A stretch of DNA of 64,000 nucleotides from Dasypus novemcinctus. Its lineage: Eukaryota; Chordata; Mammalia; Cingulata; Dasypodidae. A program made the position numbers and the translations under genes. Numbering within the stretch: position 1 is the stretch's first letter; the number at the start of each line of letters is the position of its first letter. The stretch covers positions 53,767,212 through 53,831,211 of the forward strand of contig NC_080680.1 of assembly GCF_030445035.2 (NCBI RefSeq). The letters are read 5' to 3'. The notes beneath the pieces were generated by a model. The model was not told the origin of the DNA. It searched no databases and saw nothing but the letters and a program-made list of their open reading frames with translations. This document shows, piece by piece, positions 46,495-58,100 of the stretch.

Positions 46495-49290
46495 AATAAA
46501 CAAGCTGCCCTAGATAGCAAGAGACTGAACGATAGGCTTACAGGAAATCGGAGGGTGGAGGAAGGATATGAGCCGATGTCTGCAGGGGTGGAATTTAAGA
46601 CGAGATGGTGGTAAGTATGAACACAAAGAAGAGATAAAAGGGGGACAAGGGGTTGCCTTTGGTTGGGGCTTTGCGGGTTTGAGGGTGGCTGGGGAGGGAC
46701 GGATGGGTAACGTTGCCCAAAAGTGGGGGGAGGGAGGGGTAGCATACGAACACAGGAGAGGGTCAGGTGTTGGTGGAGAGTAAAATGCCAAGAAAATCAT
46801 ATCAAAATATAATAAAGAGGGTTACCTGTTTAGAATGCTCGGAGGGGAGGGTCTGATGCAGGACGGGCTACTGGGGAATGTCTAAATGCTCATTCTGCCA
46901 GAGTGGGTGACACCATGGGGTAGAAACCCAAGTAGTGAGAGTGGGGGTGGACCCACATCCTGGGGAGGACTAATGCCACCAAATAGAGGGAACTGTATCC
47001 CTCGAGAGAAAGGGTGGCTCCCAGGGCATTGGGGCAGTTGAGCAAGTTAGGCCCTGAACACTATTCCATCTATCTCTGGAAGTGGCTCCTCAGGAAACGG
47101 AGGTTGGCTGTCACTGTGGGCACCAAGGTGGAAGGGAAAATGGACGTTAAATGTGTGGAACCAAAGTAAATGGGGGGTAAGAGAGGAGTTTCTTGAGAGT
47201 ACACAAGGATGGATATAAAACATGTAATATTACACCATAACATATAGGAGATGACAGACTGATAATGTAAACCATAATGTAAAACATAGGATAACTAAAA
47301 ATGTAAAGAACTGTGTATCCTAAAGTATGCACCATAATGTAAGCACAGATGTCACCTTGTTAGAAAGCTAATGTCTCAGACTCTGTACATCACTTTAAGT
47401 AAATATGATATGAATAGGGCGTAAGAGTATCACTGTGGAAGGGAAAAGGTTTTCTGGTGGATGTGTGGGAGTGCTGTATATTATATATATACATTGCTGT
47501 GGTCTAGGACTCCTGTGAAGAAAAGCTGAATAATTAGGGGGGGAAAAAAAAAAAAAAGAAAAAGATAGGATGTGGAATTTTTTCAAGTCAACATTCTTTA
47601 TCTAAGTTCTTTATCTAACTTTATCCAAGTTCTTTATCTATCCTTTAAACCCATCGCTATATGCCATTCCCTAGTAAGGGACCATGACATTATATTGGGC
47701 TTCAAATTTCGGGGAGTTCTGGATCACAGAGTGTTTCAACAATGGCAATGGAGGGATACTGGTATGGGATACCAATGACAGGTGATATATGGCTGACAGG
47801 GAGCTGTACAGAACATATGTCCAGGGTGCATGGTAATGTTTGGATATACTCATAGTGGCAACAATTAAAAACCACAGCAGGGGGGGTACTGGGTTCCTGG
47901 CCAGTGGTGCTCTGTCGTGGTCCCTAGCGGAGCAGCGACAGTCTCCCAGGTACAGTGGCGGGGACCGGGAGGGAGTGAGGGTTCAACAGTGAGCCCCTGA
48001 TGCTAACGACTATGCTTGTGAGCTGATAAACCTAAAATAAGAACAAGGCCTAGAGCAACATTGTGCCTGGGAATTTCCTCCTGTCAGCCTTCATGTTACT
48101 CAAATGTGGCCAGTCTCGAAGCCAAACTCAGCATGTAAATGCAATGCCTTCCCCCCAGCGTGGGACATGACACCCGGGGATGAGCCTCCCTGGCAATGAG
48201 GGACCACTATCAACTACCAACTGATGATGCAACTGGAAAATGACCTTATACGGAAGGTTCAATGCAGATCAGCAGAATATCCATGTCTACATAAAATACC
48301 ATGACTTTAAAATGCTGTTTGACCTAAAGTAAGGGGGAAATGGAAAGGAGAAATGAGTTTATATGGCTACGAGTTTCTAAAAAAGAGTCTGGAGGCTGGC
48401 AGAAGGATTGCCCTCATGCACAACTGAGCAGAGTCAGAGAGACAGATAAAGCAGATACAACCCCCAGATATTGGTTCCTTTGAGGGCTAAAGAGACCCAT
48501 GGGAGTTATGGTCATGGCTGATGGGGTTAACTACCAGGGCAGATGGCCCCTCTTTGGAAAGGGTGTTTATGTGTGATGAATCTGGACTCAGATGGGATCT
48601 CCCTTCATAAGACTTTCATGCTAATGTGCTGGAGGTGCAGTTAATGTTGGGGTTTAAGATATATTTAGGGGATTTGAATCTCTGGACTGACAATGTGATA
48701 GCCAGGTCCTGAGCCTCAACAGACTCCAGCACCTACAATCTGATCTATTGGACTTACCACACTCAGCTAAGATGGAGTTGAAGAAGGACAACCACCACAC
48801 CATGGAGCCTAGAGTGATTACAACTGAAAATGGGAGGATTGCATCCAGCATCCATGTGGAATCTGAGCCTCCTCTTGACATAGAGGTGCAATGGACACAA
48901 CCAATCCAATGTCCACATAGAAGAGGTGGCATTGGATTGGGAAAAGTGGACATGGTGGACGATGGGTATGGGGAAAGGCAGGAAGAGATGAGAGGTGGAG
49001 GCGTCTTTGGGACATGGAGCTGCCCTGGATGGTGCTTCAGAGGAAATCACCGGACATTGTAAATCCTCACAGGGCCCACTGGATGGAATGGAGGAGAGTA
49101 TGGGCCATGATGTGAACCATTGTCTATGAGGTGCAGAGGTGCCCAAAGATGTACTTACCAAATCCAATGGATGTGTCATGATGATGGGAACGAGTGTTGC
49201 TGGGGGGGGAGAGGGGGTGGGGGGGTGGGGTTGAATGGGACCTCACATATATATTTTTAATGTAATATTATTACAAAGTCAATAAAAAAA
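46495..49290 (+). other. Long L1 3'UTR (about 2.8 kb)
   Basis: Follows ORF2 without any other element boundary I can see: both young copies keep the same text in the same order to the A tail. It includes an oligo-G tract near 46,722-46,738, a CpG-bearing stretch at 47.88-47.97 kb, and a G-rich tract next to the tail. The homologous 3' part is also found at 49.9-50.7 kb in a truncated relative. A 104-codon frame at 48,748-49,062 is treated under rejected ideas. No host gene is seen. Confidence 0.85.
49201..49231 (+). promoter_or_regulatory. G-quadruplex-prone tract near L1 3' end
   Basis: Runs of 9, 5, 7 and 4 guanines with short spacers lie about 50 nt before the AATAAA at 49,281-49,286, on the L1 sense strand. 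The minus-strand L1 has the equivalent G-rich tract (C-rich on the plus strand, about 52,393-52,432). G-rich 3'UTR tracts are a known L1 feature with suggested influence on retrotransposition. Confidence 0.75.
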
Positions 49291-49308
49291 AAAAGAAAAA
49301 AAAAAAAA

Positions 49309-49325
49309 AAAAAGAAAATCACCGG
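49309..49325 (+). repeat. Target-site duplication of plus-strand L1, right copy
   Basis: Identical to the left copy at 39,804-39,820. The A tail runs into it. Confidence 0.95.
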
Positions 49326-49896
49326 GCAGTTCACCTGGTTGAAATTACAAAATGTGAGAACCCTTTCCTCAAATGAACTTGAGGCTATTTGTTTCCCTTG
49401 GTGTAACAGAAAATGAGACACTTAATTTTATGTATTTCATTTAAGGTTTTATTTTGGGGCAGAAACACAATTTTATTGTATATTTGAGCAGAGCTTTAAA
49501 GTTATATAGTACATCTGGGTAGTACTTTACTGTTTTCAAAGTGCCCGAAGGTAATAATTACTGCATGGCACAAAAGAAAGAATAAATAATACATGGGACA
49601 AAATCAAAAGATTCTCATTTTGAAATTGTGGTTGGTAAAAATTAGCATTGTATATTGAGGTTGGTCTACAGAAATCATCCTCAATTATGGATGTTTTGTA
49701 AAGGATAACTCTATGAACATATTTTATTTTCCTAATCTCATTTAATGCATGATAGTTAGATTACTAATGAATTAGAATGCAACAATATTGTTATTAGATA
49801 CAATATGATATAATTATTTAAAACACACACTGCCAAACCAACAATGTGTTGGACTGTATGGAACCTAGGAAAAATTAAAAAAATATGGATAACAAG
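49326..49896. other. Flanking sequence between L1s
   Basis: No repeat family or gene recognised; the pre-insertion sequence continues here from 39.8 kb. Confidence 0.45.
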
Positions 49897-49912
49897 AGTT
49901 TATGTATTGAGT
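49897..49912 (+). repeat. Target duplication of truncated L1, left copy
   Basis: AGTTTATGTATTGAGT, matching 50,718-50,733 with one difference. Confidence 0.85.
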
Positions 49913-50717
49913 TGGACTCAGATGTGACTTCTTTACATGTTCCTCTTCTGTCCCTTTTATTTGAACCTACAGTTGGTGCTGGAGTTGGTAAGTTTACATC
50001 CAAGAGACTTGAATCTCCATGTGCCAGCTGGGCCCTGAACCTCAGCAGAGTTGCAACACCTACTCTCCAGTTCATTGGACTCACCCAGGACAACCAACAA
50101 GGAGGTGAGAATGGACAGCCACCACACCAAGGAACTGAGAGAGTCTTCAACTACAAGCAAGAGAGTCCCATGCATCAACTATATGGGATCAAAGTCCCCT
50201 CTCAGAGGTGGAGTGGACATCATCATCTCAGAATTCTCAGGATTGGGGAATAAAATATGTGCTAGATTGGACTTATTGGTATTCTACTATAGACTTATTG
50301 TGATTCTAGCAATGGAGGAAATTTTATCATTGATGTGGAGACAGTGCCCACTGGAGGTGCAGAAGGCAGGAAGAGGGAAAAAGAGGAATAACGTGGGGGC
50401 ATTTTTAGAACTTAGAATTGACATGAATGACACTGCAATGACAGATACAGGCCATTATATATCCCACCATAACCTACAGAATTGAGTGGGACAGAATACA
50501 AACTACGATGTAAACTATAATCCATGCTTAGTGGCAATGTCCCAAAATATGTTCGTCAATTGCAATGGATGTACCACACTAATGAAATAAGTTATTAGTG
50601 TGGAGAAAAGTGGGAAGTGTGGGGAGTGGGGCACAAGGGAATCCCTTATATTTTGTTATGCAACATTTTATGTAATCTAAGTATCTTTTTAAAATAAATT
50701 AAAAATATATTAAAAAA
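49913..50717 (+). mobile_element. 5'-truncated L1 3' end, related subfamily
   Basis: About 805 bp that parallels the last 700 bases of the long L1 3'UTR. It begins at a point homologous to about 48,585 ('ggactcagatg'), passes 'cagttggtgctggagttgg' and 'caccacaccaagg', and ends in AAATAAATT plus an A tail, with near-identical 16-bp duplications at both sides. It is clearly more diverged from the two long copies than they are from each other, so it is an earlier member of the same lineage. Its oligo-G tract is weaker than in the young copies. Confidence 0.85.
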
Positions 50718-50733
50718 AGTTTATGTGTTGAGT
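50718..50733 (+). repeat. Target duplication of truncated L1, right copy
   Basis: AGTTTATGTGTTGAGT, see the left copy. Confidence 0.85.
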
Positions 50734-51800
50734 AATGTCTATGTCAGAGTAGCACAATTATTGAGTCATATGTTATTTGTATCTTTAATTAACCATAATT
50801 GTAAGATTGCTCTCAGAAAAACCTGTACCAGTCTGTACTCCAACCAGGAGTGCATTAGTATTCTTAGGTCCCCAAATCCTGACATTTCTTTGAATAATCT
50901 GTTTTCAATATTTTATATCATTTAGATAAAGTGAGAGTTTATTGTTTACATTTATACTATTGACAATGTGGTTGGGCATCTACTCATACCACTCATACCA
51001 AATCTTAGTTTTTCAATGGAGGTTGCTGCTTTTTTCCTGATAATTTATAAGATTGCTATTTTAATTCTAGATATTAGTCCCTTGTCAGTTTTATTGGCCC
51101 TATAGTTAGATTGTTTTTTGAATTTTTAAATGGCTACATTTAAATGCTTGCATACAGAGTTAATAATATTCTCAGTTTTGCTTCTTGACACCCAAAGAGT
51201 AAATTATTTACTATCTGGCCTTTTAAGAAAAGGTTTGACAATTCTCTTTATGAACACTGCCAGGACCTCCATTACATACTAGTGATCAATGGTGTTAGGT
51301 GTCTTCCTTGTGTTTTTCATCACAAACAACATGCATGTAAAGTATGTCAAGAAAGTACATTTTTTTAACAACTTAAATTCTCTTATACATTTTGTTTGCT
51401 AAGAGTTTTTTTTAAAATGATTAATATGATTGAAACTTATGAAATATTTTCTTCATTAATTGAGATGACCATATGCTAGTATACTTACTCTTTGAGGGGC
51501 ATAAATTATATACTTAATCTTTGAATGTGATGAAGCATTCAAATTTGTGTGATAGGTAATTCTTTACAATGATGTAATATTTTAATATAGTAATAAATTA
51601 AGTTAGCTGTTATTTTATGTGGAATATTTTTGCTTAAACTAAGTTGATAATTGAAATCGACCTATAATTCTTCTTTTTTAGCATTTGTATTGTACCTACC
51701 TGCTTTTTCAATGGTTACACAAACCTTATAAGATAACCTGGGATTTTATATTTTTCTGCCATTGTTTAATATTAAGTGTGTTATATGAATTAACATTCCT
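50734..51800 (-). mobile_element. Old antisense L1, ORF2 C-terminal half
   Basis: Antisense text of an old L1M-like ORF2: 'gagtcatatgttatttgta', 'cctgtaccagtctgtactccaaccaggagtgcatt', 'gctattttaattctagatattagtcccttgtcag', then an RT-type stretch near 51.65 kb. The same L1 continues (endonuclease end) beyond the young minus-strand L1 at 62.14 kb, so that element probably inserted inside it. Heavily decayed. Confidence 0.6.
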
Positions 51801-52248
51801 TGTGTAGTTATTAAAATTCAAACATAAAACAATTCATGCCTACATTTTTATTGGGAGAGACATTTGTTACATATTGTTACATTGAAAAAATTAAGTGGGA
51901 TTATAGAGAAAATATTTTTATGCTTCTGCACATAAATTTTGTTAGAGCTTGGAATCTGTGTAAAAAGAGTAGACCACAGAAGTTAATTTACAATTGTATA
52001 GATCTCTAAAACTTTGGAGGAACAGGTCATCTTTGGGTTATAAGTCTTGAGACAATGACCTTATCATTTCCCTAGAAAAAATTATTTAAATTTCATAATA
52101 TTGACATAGAAATTTCCAAAGAAACTCTTTTTGAAGTGAAGAGAGAGTCAGTTTCCTCTAACTTCCATAAGTAAGTTCAGAAAATTATTTTTTCCCCCAT
52201 TCTGTGCCTACAAGAAAGTCTGTAGGTGTATGGTATTTGATCTGGCTT
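51801..52248. other. Unassigned, probably continuing old antisense L1
   Basis: AT-rich text without a firm match; its position between two recognisable pieces of an antisense L1 suggests decayed L1 RT or linker sequence. Confidence 0.3.
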
Positions 52249-52260
52249 TTATTGTGTGGT

Positions 52261-52348
52261 TTTTTTTTTGTTTTTTTTTTTGTGATTCAATGTTGTTTAT
52301 TTTTATTTTATTTTATTTATTTATTTTTTTAATTCTACTCAATTTATT
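52261..52348 (-). terminator. L1 polyadenylation signal and composite A tail
   Basis: On the minus strand, AATAAA (complement of 52,343-52,348) is followed by about 12 nt, a (TAAA)n-rich tail, then 'caacattgaatcac' (52,282-52,295) and a second A run broken by one C. The plus-strand copy shows a simple A tail directly after its AATAAA. Confidence 0.7.
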
Positions 52349-55175
52349 CATTTTTAAAAAAGATATTACATTAAAAAAATATGAGGTCCCCATTCGCCCC
52401 CACCACCCCCACCCCACCACTCTCCCCCCAATAACACTCTCCTCCATCATCATGTCACATCCATTGCATCTGGTGAGTACATCTCCCGGCATCCCTGCAC
52501 CCCATGTCCCGTGTTCCACACCATAGCCCACATTTTCCCACGTTCCATCTAGTGGGCCATGGGAGGACATACAACATCTGGCAATTGTCCCTGGGGCACC
52601 AGCCAGGACAACTCCAAGTCCTGAGGATGCCTCTACATCTCTTCTCTTCCTCCCCTTCCCTGCACCCAGCAGCCACCATGGCCACTTTTTCCACATCAAT
52701 GCCACATTTTCTCGATTATTAACCACAATAGTTCATGAGTAGAATATCATTAAGTCCACTCTGATCCTTACTGTATTCGTCCTTCCTGTGGACCTTGGCT
52801 TGCTTGTGTCCATTCCACATCTATGTCAAGAGGGGGTTTAGATTCCACATGGATATTGGATGCAATCCTCCTGCTTTCAGTTGTAGGCACTCTAGGCTCC
52901 ATGGTGTGGTGGTTGACATTCTTTAACTCCATGTTAGCTGAGTGGAGTAAGTCCAATAAATCAGAGTGTAGGAGCTGAAGTCTGTTGAGGTCAGGGCCTG
53001 GCTATCATATGGTCAGTCCAGAGATTCAAATCCCCTAGATATATCTTAAGCCCCAGCACCAACTACAATTCCAGTAAAGTAGCATGAAAGGCTTCTGAAA
53101 AGAGATCCCATCTGAGTCCAGCTCCATCACACAGAAACACCAGCTCCAAAGAAGGGCCAACTGACATGGCAGTGAACCCCATCTGCCATGACCATAGAAC
53201 CTGTGGGTCTCTTTAGTCCTCAAAAGGACCAATACCTGGGGTTGTATCTACTTTATCTGTCTCTGAGACTCTGCTCAGGTGTGCATAAGGGCAATCCTTC
53301 TGACAACCTCCAGACTCTTTTTTAGAGACTCATAGCCATATAAACTCATTTGTCCTTTCCATTTCCCCCTTAATTTAGGTCAAACAGCATTTTTAACTCC
53401 TGTTATTATATGTAGACAGGGATATTCTGCTGGTCCGTGTTGAACCTTTAATTAAAGGTCCTTTTCTAGTTGCATCATCAGCTGGTACTTGGTAGTGATC
53501 CCTCGGTGCCAGGGAGGCTCATCCCTGGGCATCATGTCCGACACTGGGGGAAGGCATTGCATTTACATGCTGAGTTTGGCTTCAAGACTGGCCACATTTG
53601 AGTAACACGGAGGCTGTCAGGAGGGAACTCCTAGGCACAGTGCTGCTCTAGGCCTTGTTCTTTATTTCAGGCGTATAGGCTCACAAGCATAGTCATTAGT
53701 ATCAGGGGCTAACTGTTGGACCCTCATTCCTTCCTGATCCTTACCGTTGCACCTGGGGGACTGCTGCTGCTCCCCTAGGGACCACGATAGAGTCGCCCCC
53801 CCCCGACAGTAACCCAGTACCCCCCGCAGCTGTTGTTTTTAATTGTTTCCACTATGAGTATATCCAAACATTTCCATGCCCCCTGGACATATGCCCTGTA
53901 TAACTCCTTGTCAACCATATATCGCCTGTCCATAACATCCCATACCAGTATTCCTCCGCTGCCATTGTTGAACCACTCTGTGATCCAAAACTTCCTGAAA
54001 AGTGAAGCCCAATATAATGTCAGGCTCCCTTACTAGTAAAATGGAATATAGCAATGAGTTTAAAGGTTATGTATAGAATACATATTGATTTGGAAAAATT
54101 CTACATCCTATCTTTTTCTTTTCTTTTTTCCTAATTATTGAGCTTCTCTTCACAGGAGCCCTAGATCACAGTAATTCATATATACAATGTACAGTACTCC
54201 CACACATCCACCATAAAACCTTTTCCCTTCCACAGCGATAATCTTTTAACTTCTTCGTATCATATTTACTGAAACTGATGTACAGACTCCGAAACAATAG
54301 CTTTCAAACAAGGTGACATCTGTGCTTACATTGTGGTCCATACTTTAGGATATACAATTTTCTAAATTTTTTAGTTATCCCATGTTTTACATTATGGTTT
54401 ATATTATTAGTCTGTCATCCCCTATAAGTTTTTGGTGTAATATGACATGTTTTATATTCATCCTGTGTACTCTCGTGAAACTCCTCTCTTACCCCCACAT
54501 TTACCTTGGTTCCATCCATTCAACATCCATTTTCCCCTCCCCTTGGGGCACACAGTGACAGCCAATCTCCATTTCTCAAGGAGCCACATCCAGAGATACT
54601 TGCAACAGTGTTCAAGGCCTGACTTGCTCACCTGCCCGAATGCCCTGGGAGCCACCCTTTCTCTCGAGAGATATAGTTCCCTCTATTTGATGGCATTAGT
54701 CCTCCCCAGGATGTGGGTCCACCCCCACTCTCACTACTTGAGTCTCTACCCAATGGTACAACCCACCCAGTCAAATTGAGCATTCAGACATTCCCCAGGA
54801 TTCCGTCCCATGTCAGACCATTCCCTCCGAGCATCCTAAACAGGTAACCCTACTAATTATATTTTGATACGGTTTTCGCAGCATTTTAGTCTCAACCAAC
54901 ACCTGACACTCTCCTATGTTCGTATGTTGCCCCTCCCCCCCCCAATTTTTTGGACAATATTACCCCTAGGCCCATTCCCAGCCCCCCTCAAACCTGCAAA
55001 GCCCCACCCAAAGGCAACCCCTTGCCCCCATTTTATCTCTTCTTTGTGCTCATACTTACCGCCAGCTCATCATAGATTCCGCCCCTGCAGACGTCAGCTT
55101 ACATCCTTCCTCCACCCCCCGAATTCCTGTAAGCCTATCTTCTACTCTCTAGCTCTCTGAGGCAGCTTGCTTATT
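52349..55175 (-). other. Long L1 3'UTR of antisense copy
   Basis: Same order as the 3'UTR at 46.5-49.3 kb, including the G-rich tract (52,393-52,432 read as C on the plus strand), the stretch that encodes MELKNVNHHTMEPRV in one frame, and an oligo-G run near 54,930-54,945. Small indels are scattered through it. Confidence 0.85.
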
Positions 55176-58100
55176 TCATATCATTGAGGCCATGAAGTAT
55201 TTGTCCTTCAATGCCTGGGTTGCTTCACTCAACATAAGGTTCTCAAGATTCATCCATGTTATCATGTGTGTTTGTAGTATATTTGTTCTTAAAGCCGAGT
55301 AGTAATCCATTGTATGTATATACCACATTTTATTGATCCACTCAATAAATGCCCACCTGTTAATGGGCATTTGGGTTGATTCCAACTTTTGGCGAGAGTG
55401 AACAGTGCTGCTATGAACATTGGTGTACATATATCGGTTTGTGTCCTTGTTTTCAGTTTCGCTGGGTATATACCCAGCAGAGGGATTGTTGGGTCATATG
55501 GCAAATCTATGGTTAGTTTTTTGAGAAACCACCAAACTGTCCTCCAGAATGGTTGGATCCTTCTGCATTCCCACCAGCAGTGGATGAGTATTCCCTTTTC
55601 TTCACATTCTCTCCAGCGTTTGTATTCTTCTGTTTTTTTCATAGCTGCCAATCTTATGGGAGTAAGATGGTATCTCATTGTAGTTTTGATTTGCATTTCC
55701 CTGATAGCTGGAGATTTGGAGCATGTTTTCATGTACTTTTTAGCCATTTGTATTTCTTCTTTGGAGAAGTGTCTGTTTAAATCTTTTTCCCATTTTTTAA
55801 ATGGGTTGTTTATCTTTTTATTTCAAGATATATGAGTTCTTCATATATGCAAGTTATAAGCCTCTTATCAGATATATGGTTGCCAAATATTTTCTCTCAT
55901 TGTGTGGTTTCCCTTTTTACTTTCTTGACAACTCCTTTGAGGTGCAGAAGGCTTTAATTTTGAGGAAGTCCCATTTATCTATTTGTTCTTTTGCTGCTCG
56001 TGCTTTTGGTGTGATATTCATGAAGCCATTTCCTATTACATGGTCCTGTAGATGTTTCCCTACACTGCTTTCCACGGTCTTTATGGTCTTGGCTCTTGTA
56101 TTTAGGTCTTTGATCCATCTTGAGTTGATCTTTGTATAAGGTATTAGATGGTAATCCTCTTTCATTCTTCTACATATGGATATCCAGTTCTCCAGGCACC
56201 ATTTGTTGAATAGGTAGGTCATTTTCTCCCAGTTGAGAGGGCTTGGTGGCTTTATTGAATATTATATGGCTATATATATGAGGTTCTATATCAAAACTTT
56301 CAATTCAATTCCATTGGTCTGTGTGTCTCTCCTTATGCCAATACCATGCTGTTTTCACTACTGTAGCTTTGGAGTATGTTTTGAAGTCCGGTAGTGTGAT
56401 TCCTCCAATTTTTTTTTTCTTTTTCAATATGTCTTTTGCTATTCGGGGTCTCTTTCCTTTCCAAACAAATTTCATAGTTAGTTTTTCTAGTTCCTTAAAG
56501 AAGGCTGTGTTGATTTTTATTGGGATTGCATTGAATGTGTAGATCAGTTTTGGTAGGATAGACATCTTAATAATATTTAGTCTTCCTATCCATGAACAGG
56601 GAATAATCTTCCATTTATTTAGGTCTTCTTTGATTTCCTTGAACAGTCTTGTATAATTCTAAGTGTATAAGTTTTTTACATCTTTAGATAAATTTATTCA
56701 TAAATATTTGATTTTTTTATTTACTATTGTAAATGATATTTGTTTCTTGATTTCCTCCTGGTCTTGCTCATTATTGGTGTACAGAAATGCTACTGATTTT
56801 TGTGCATTGATCTTATAACCTGCGACTTTACTAAACTCATTTATGAGTTCTAGAAGCTTTGTTGTAGATCGCTCGAGGTTTTCAATGTATAGGATCATAT
56901 CATCTGCAAATAATGAAATTTTGACTTCTTCCTTTCCAATTTGAATGCCTTTTATATCTCATTCTTGCCTCAGTGCTTGAGCAAGTACTTCTAAGACAAT
57001 GTTAAATAGAAGGGGAGACAGTGGGCATCCTTGTCTTGTTCCTGACTTTAGAGGGAAGGATTTTAGGATTTCTCCATTGTAAACAATGTTGGCTGTAGGT
57101 TTTTCATATATACTCTTTATCATGTTCAAAAAAGTTCCTTGTATTCTGATCTTTTGGGGTGTTTTTATCAAGAAAGGGTGCTGTATTTTGTGAAATGCTT
57201 TTTCTGCATCTATAGATATAATCATGTGATTTTTTTCCTTCAATCTGTTTATATGGTGTATTACATTGATTGATTTTCTCATGTTGAACCATCCTTGCAT
57301 ACCTGGAATGAATCCCACTTGGTTGTGATGTATAATTCGTTTAATGTGTTGTTGAATACAATTAGCAAGTATTTTGTTAAGTATTTTTGTGTCTAGATTC
57401 ATTAGAGAAATTGGTCTGTAATTTTCCTTTCTTGTGGTGTTTTTGTTTGGCTTTGGTACTAGGGTAATGTTGGCATCATAGAATGAGTTAGGCAATGTTC
57501 CTTCTGTTTCGATTTTTTGGAAGAGTTTCAGTAGGATTGGTGTTAGTTCTTTCTGGAATGTTTTGTAGAATTCACCTGTGAAGCCGTCTGGCCCTGGGCT
57601 CTTCTTAGTTGGGTGGTTTTTAATGACTGATTCTATCTCTTTACTTGTGATTGGTTTGTTGAGATCATCAATTTATTCTTTCATCAATATGGGCTGCTTA
57701 TGTGTTCCTAGGAAATTGTCCATTTCCTCTGAATTGTCATTTTTGTTGGAATATAGTTTTTCAAAGTATCCTCTTATGATACTCTTTATTTCTGTGGGGT
57801 CAGTGGTGATATCGCCTGTCTCATTTATTATTTTGTGTATTTGCATCTCCTCTCTTTTTTTCTTTGTGAGTCTCGCTAAAGGTTTGTCAATTTTGTTGAT
57901 CTTCTCAAAAAACCAGCTCTTGGTCTTGTTTATCTGTTCAAGTGCTTTCTTATTTTCTATATCATTTAGTTTTGCTCTTATCTTTGTTATTTCCTTCCTT
58001 CTTCTTCCTGTTGGATAACTTTGTTGTTTTTTTTTCTAATTCCTCCAATTGTGCAGTTAGTTCTTCAGTTTTTGCTCTTTCTTCTTTTTTGATATATGAA

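Larger units (their letters stand above)
39821..49308 (+). mobile_element. Full-length L1 retrotransposon, about 9.5 kb
   Basis: A complete non-LTR retrotransposon copying itself by target-primed reverse transcription. It begins at the YY1-type start (GGGCAAGATGGCGGC), carries a 1.8-kb 5'UTR, ORF1, a 71-nt spacer, ORF2, a roughly 2.8-kb 3'UTR, an AATAAA and an A tail, and is bounded by a perfect 17-bp duplication, so it is a single uninterrupted insertion. Human L1 is about 6 kb, and the extra length here lies mainly in the 3'UTR. ORF1 is intact but ORF2 is broken. In about 140 nt of the reverse transcriptase region compared by eye, it differs at 12 positions from the minus-strand copy at 52-62 kb. 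Confidence 0.95.

Noticed and set aside
48748-49062. A 104-codon open frame in the long L1 3'UTR, readable in part in the sister copy and in the truncated relative (possible 'ORF3')
   Set aside because: In the roughly 30 codons I compared between this copy and the truncated relative, differences fall on all three codon positions with no excess at the third, as expected for neutral DNA homology. It also needs a TTG start or a late ATG, and the sister copy breaks it.
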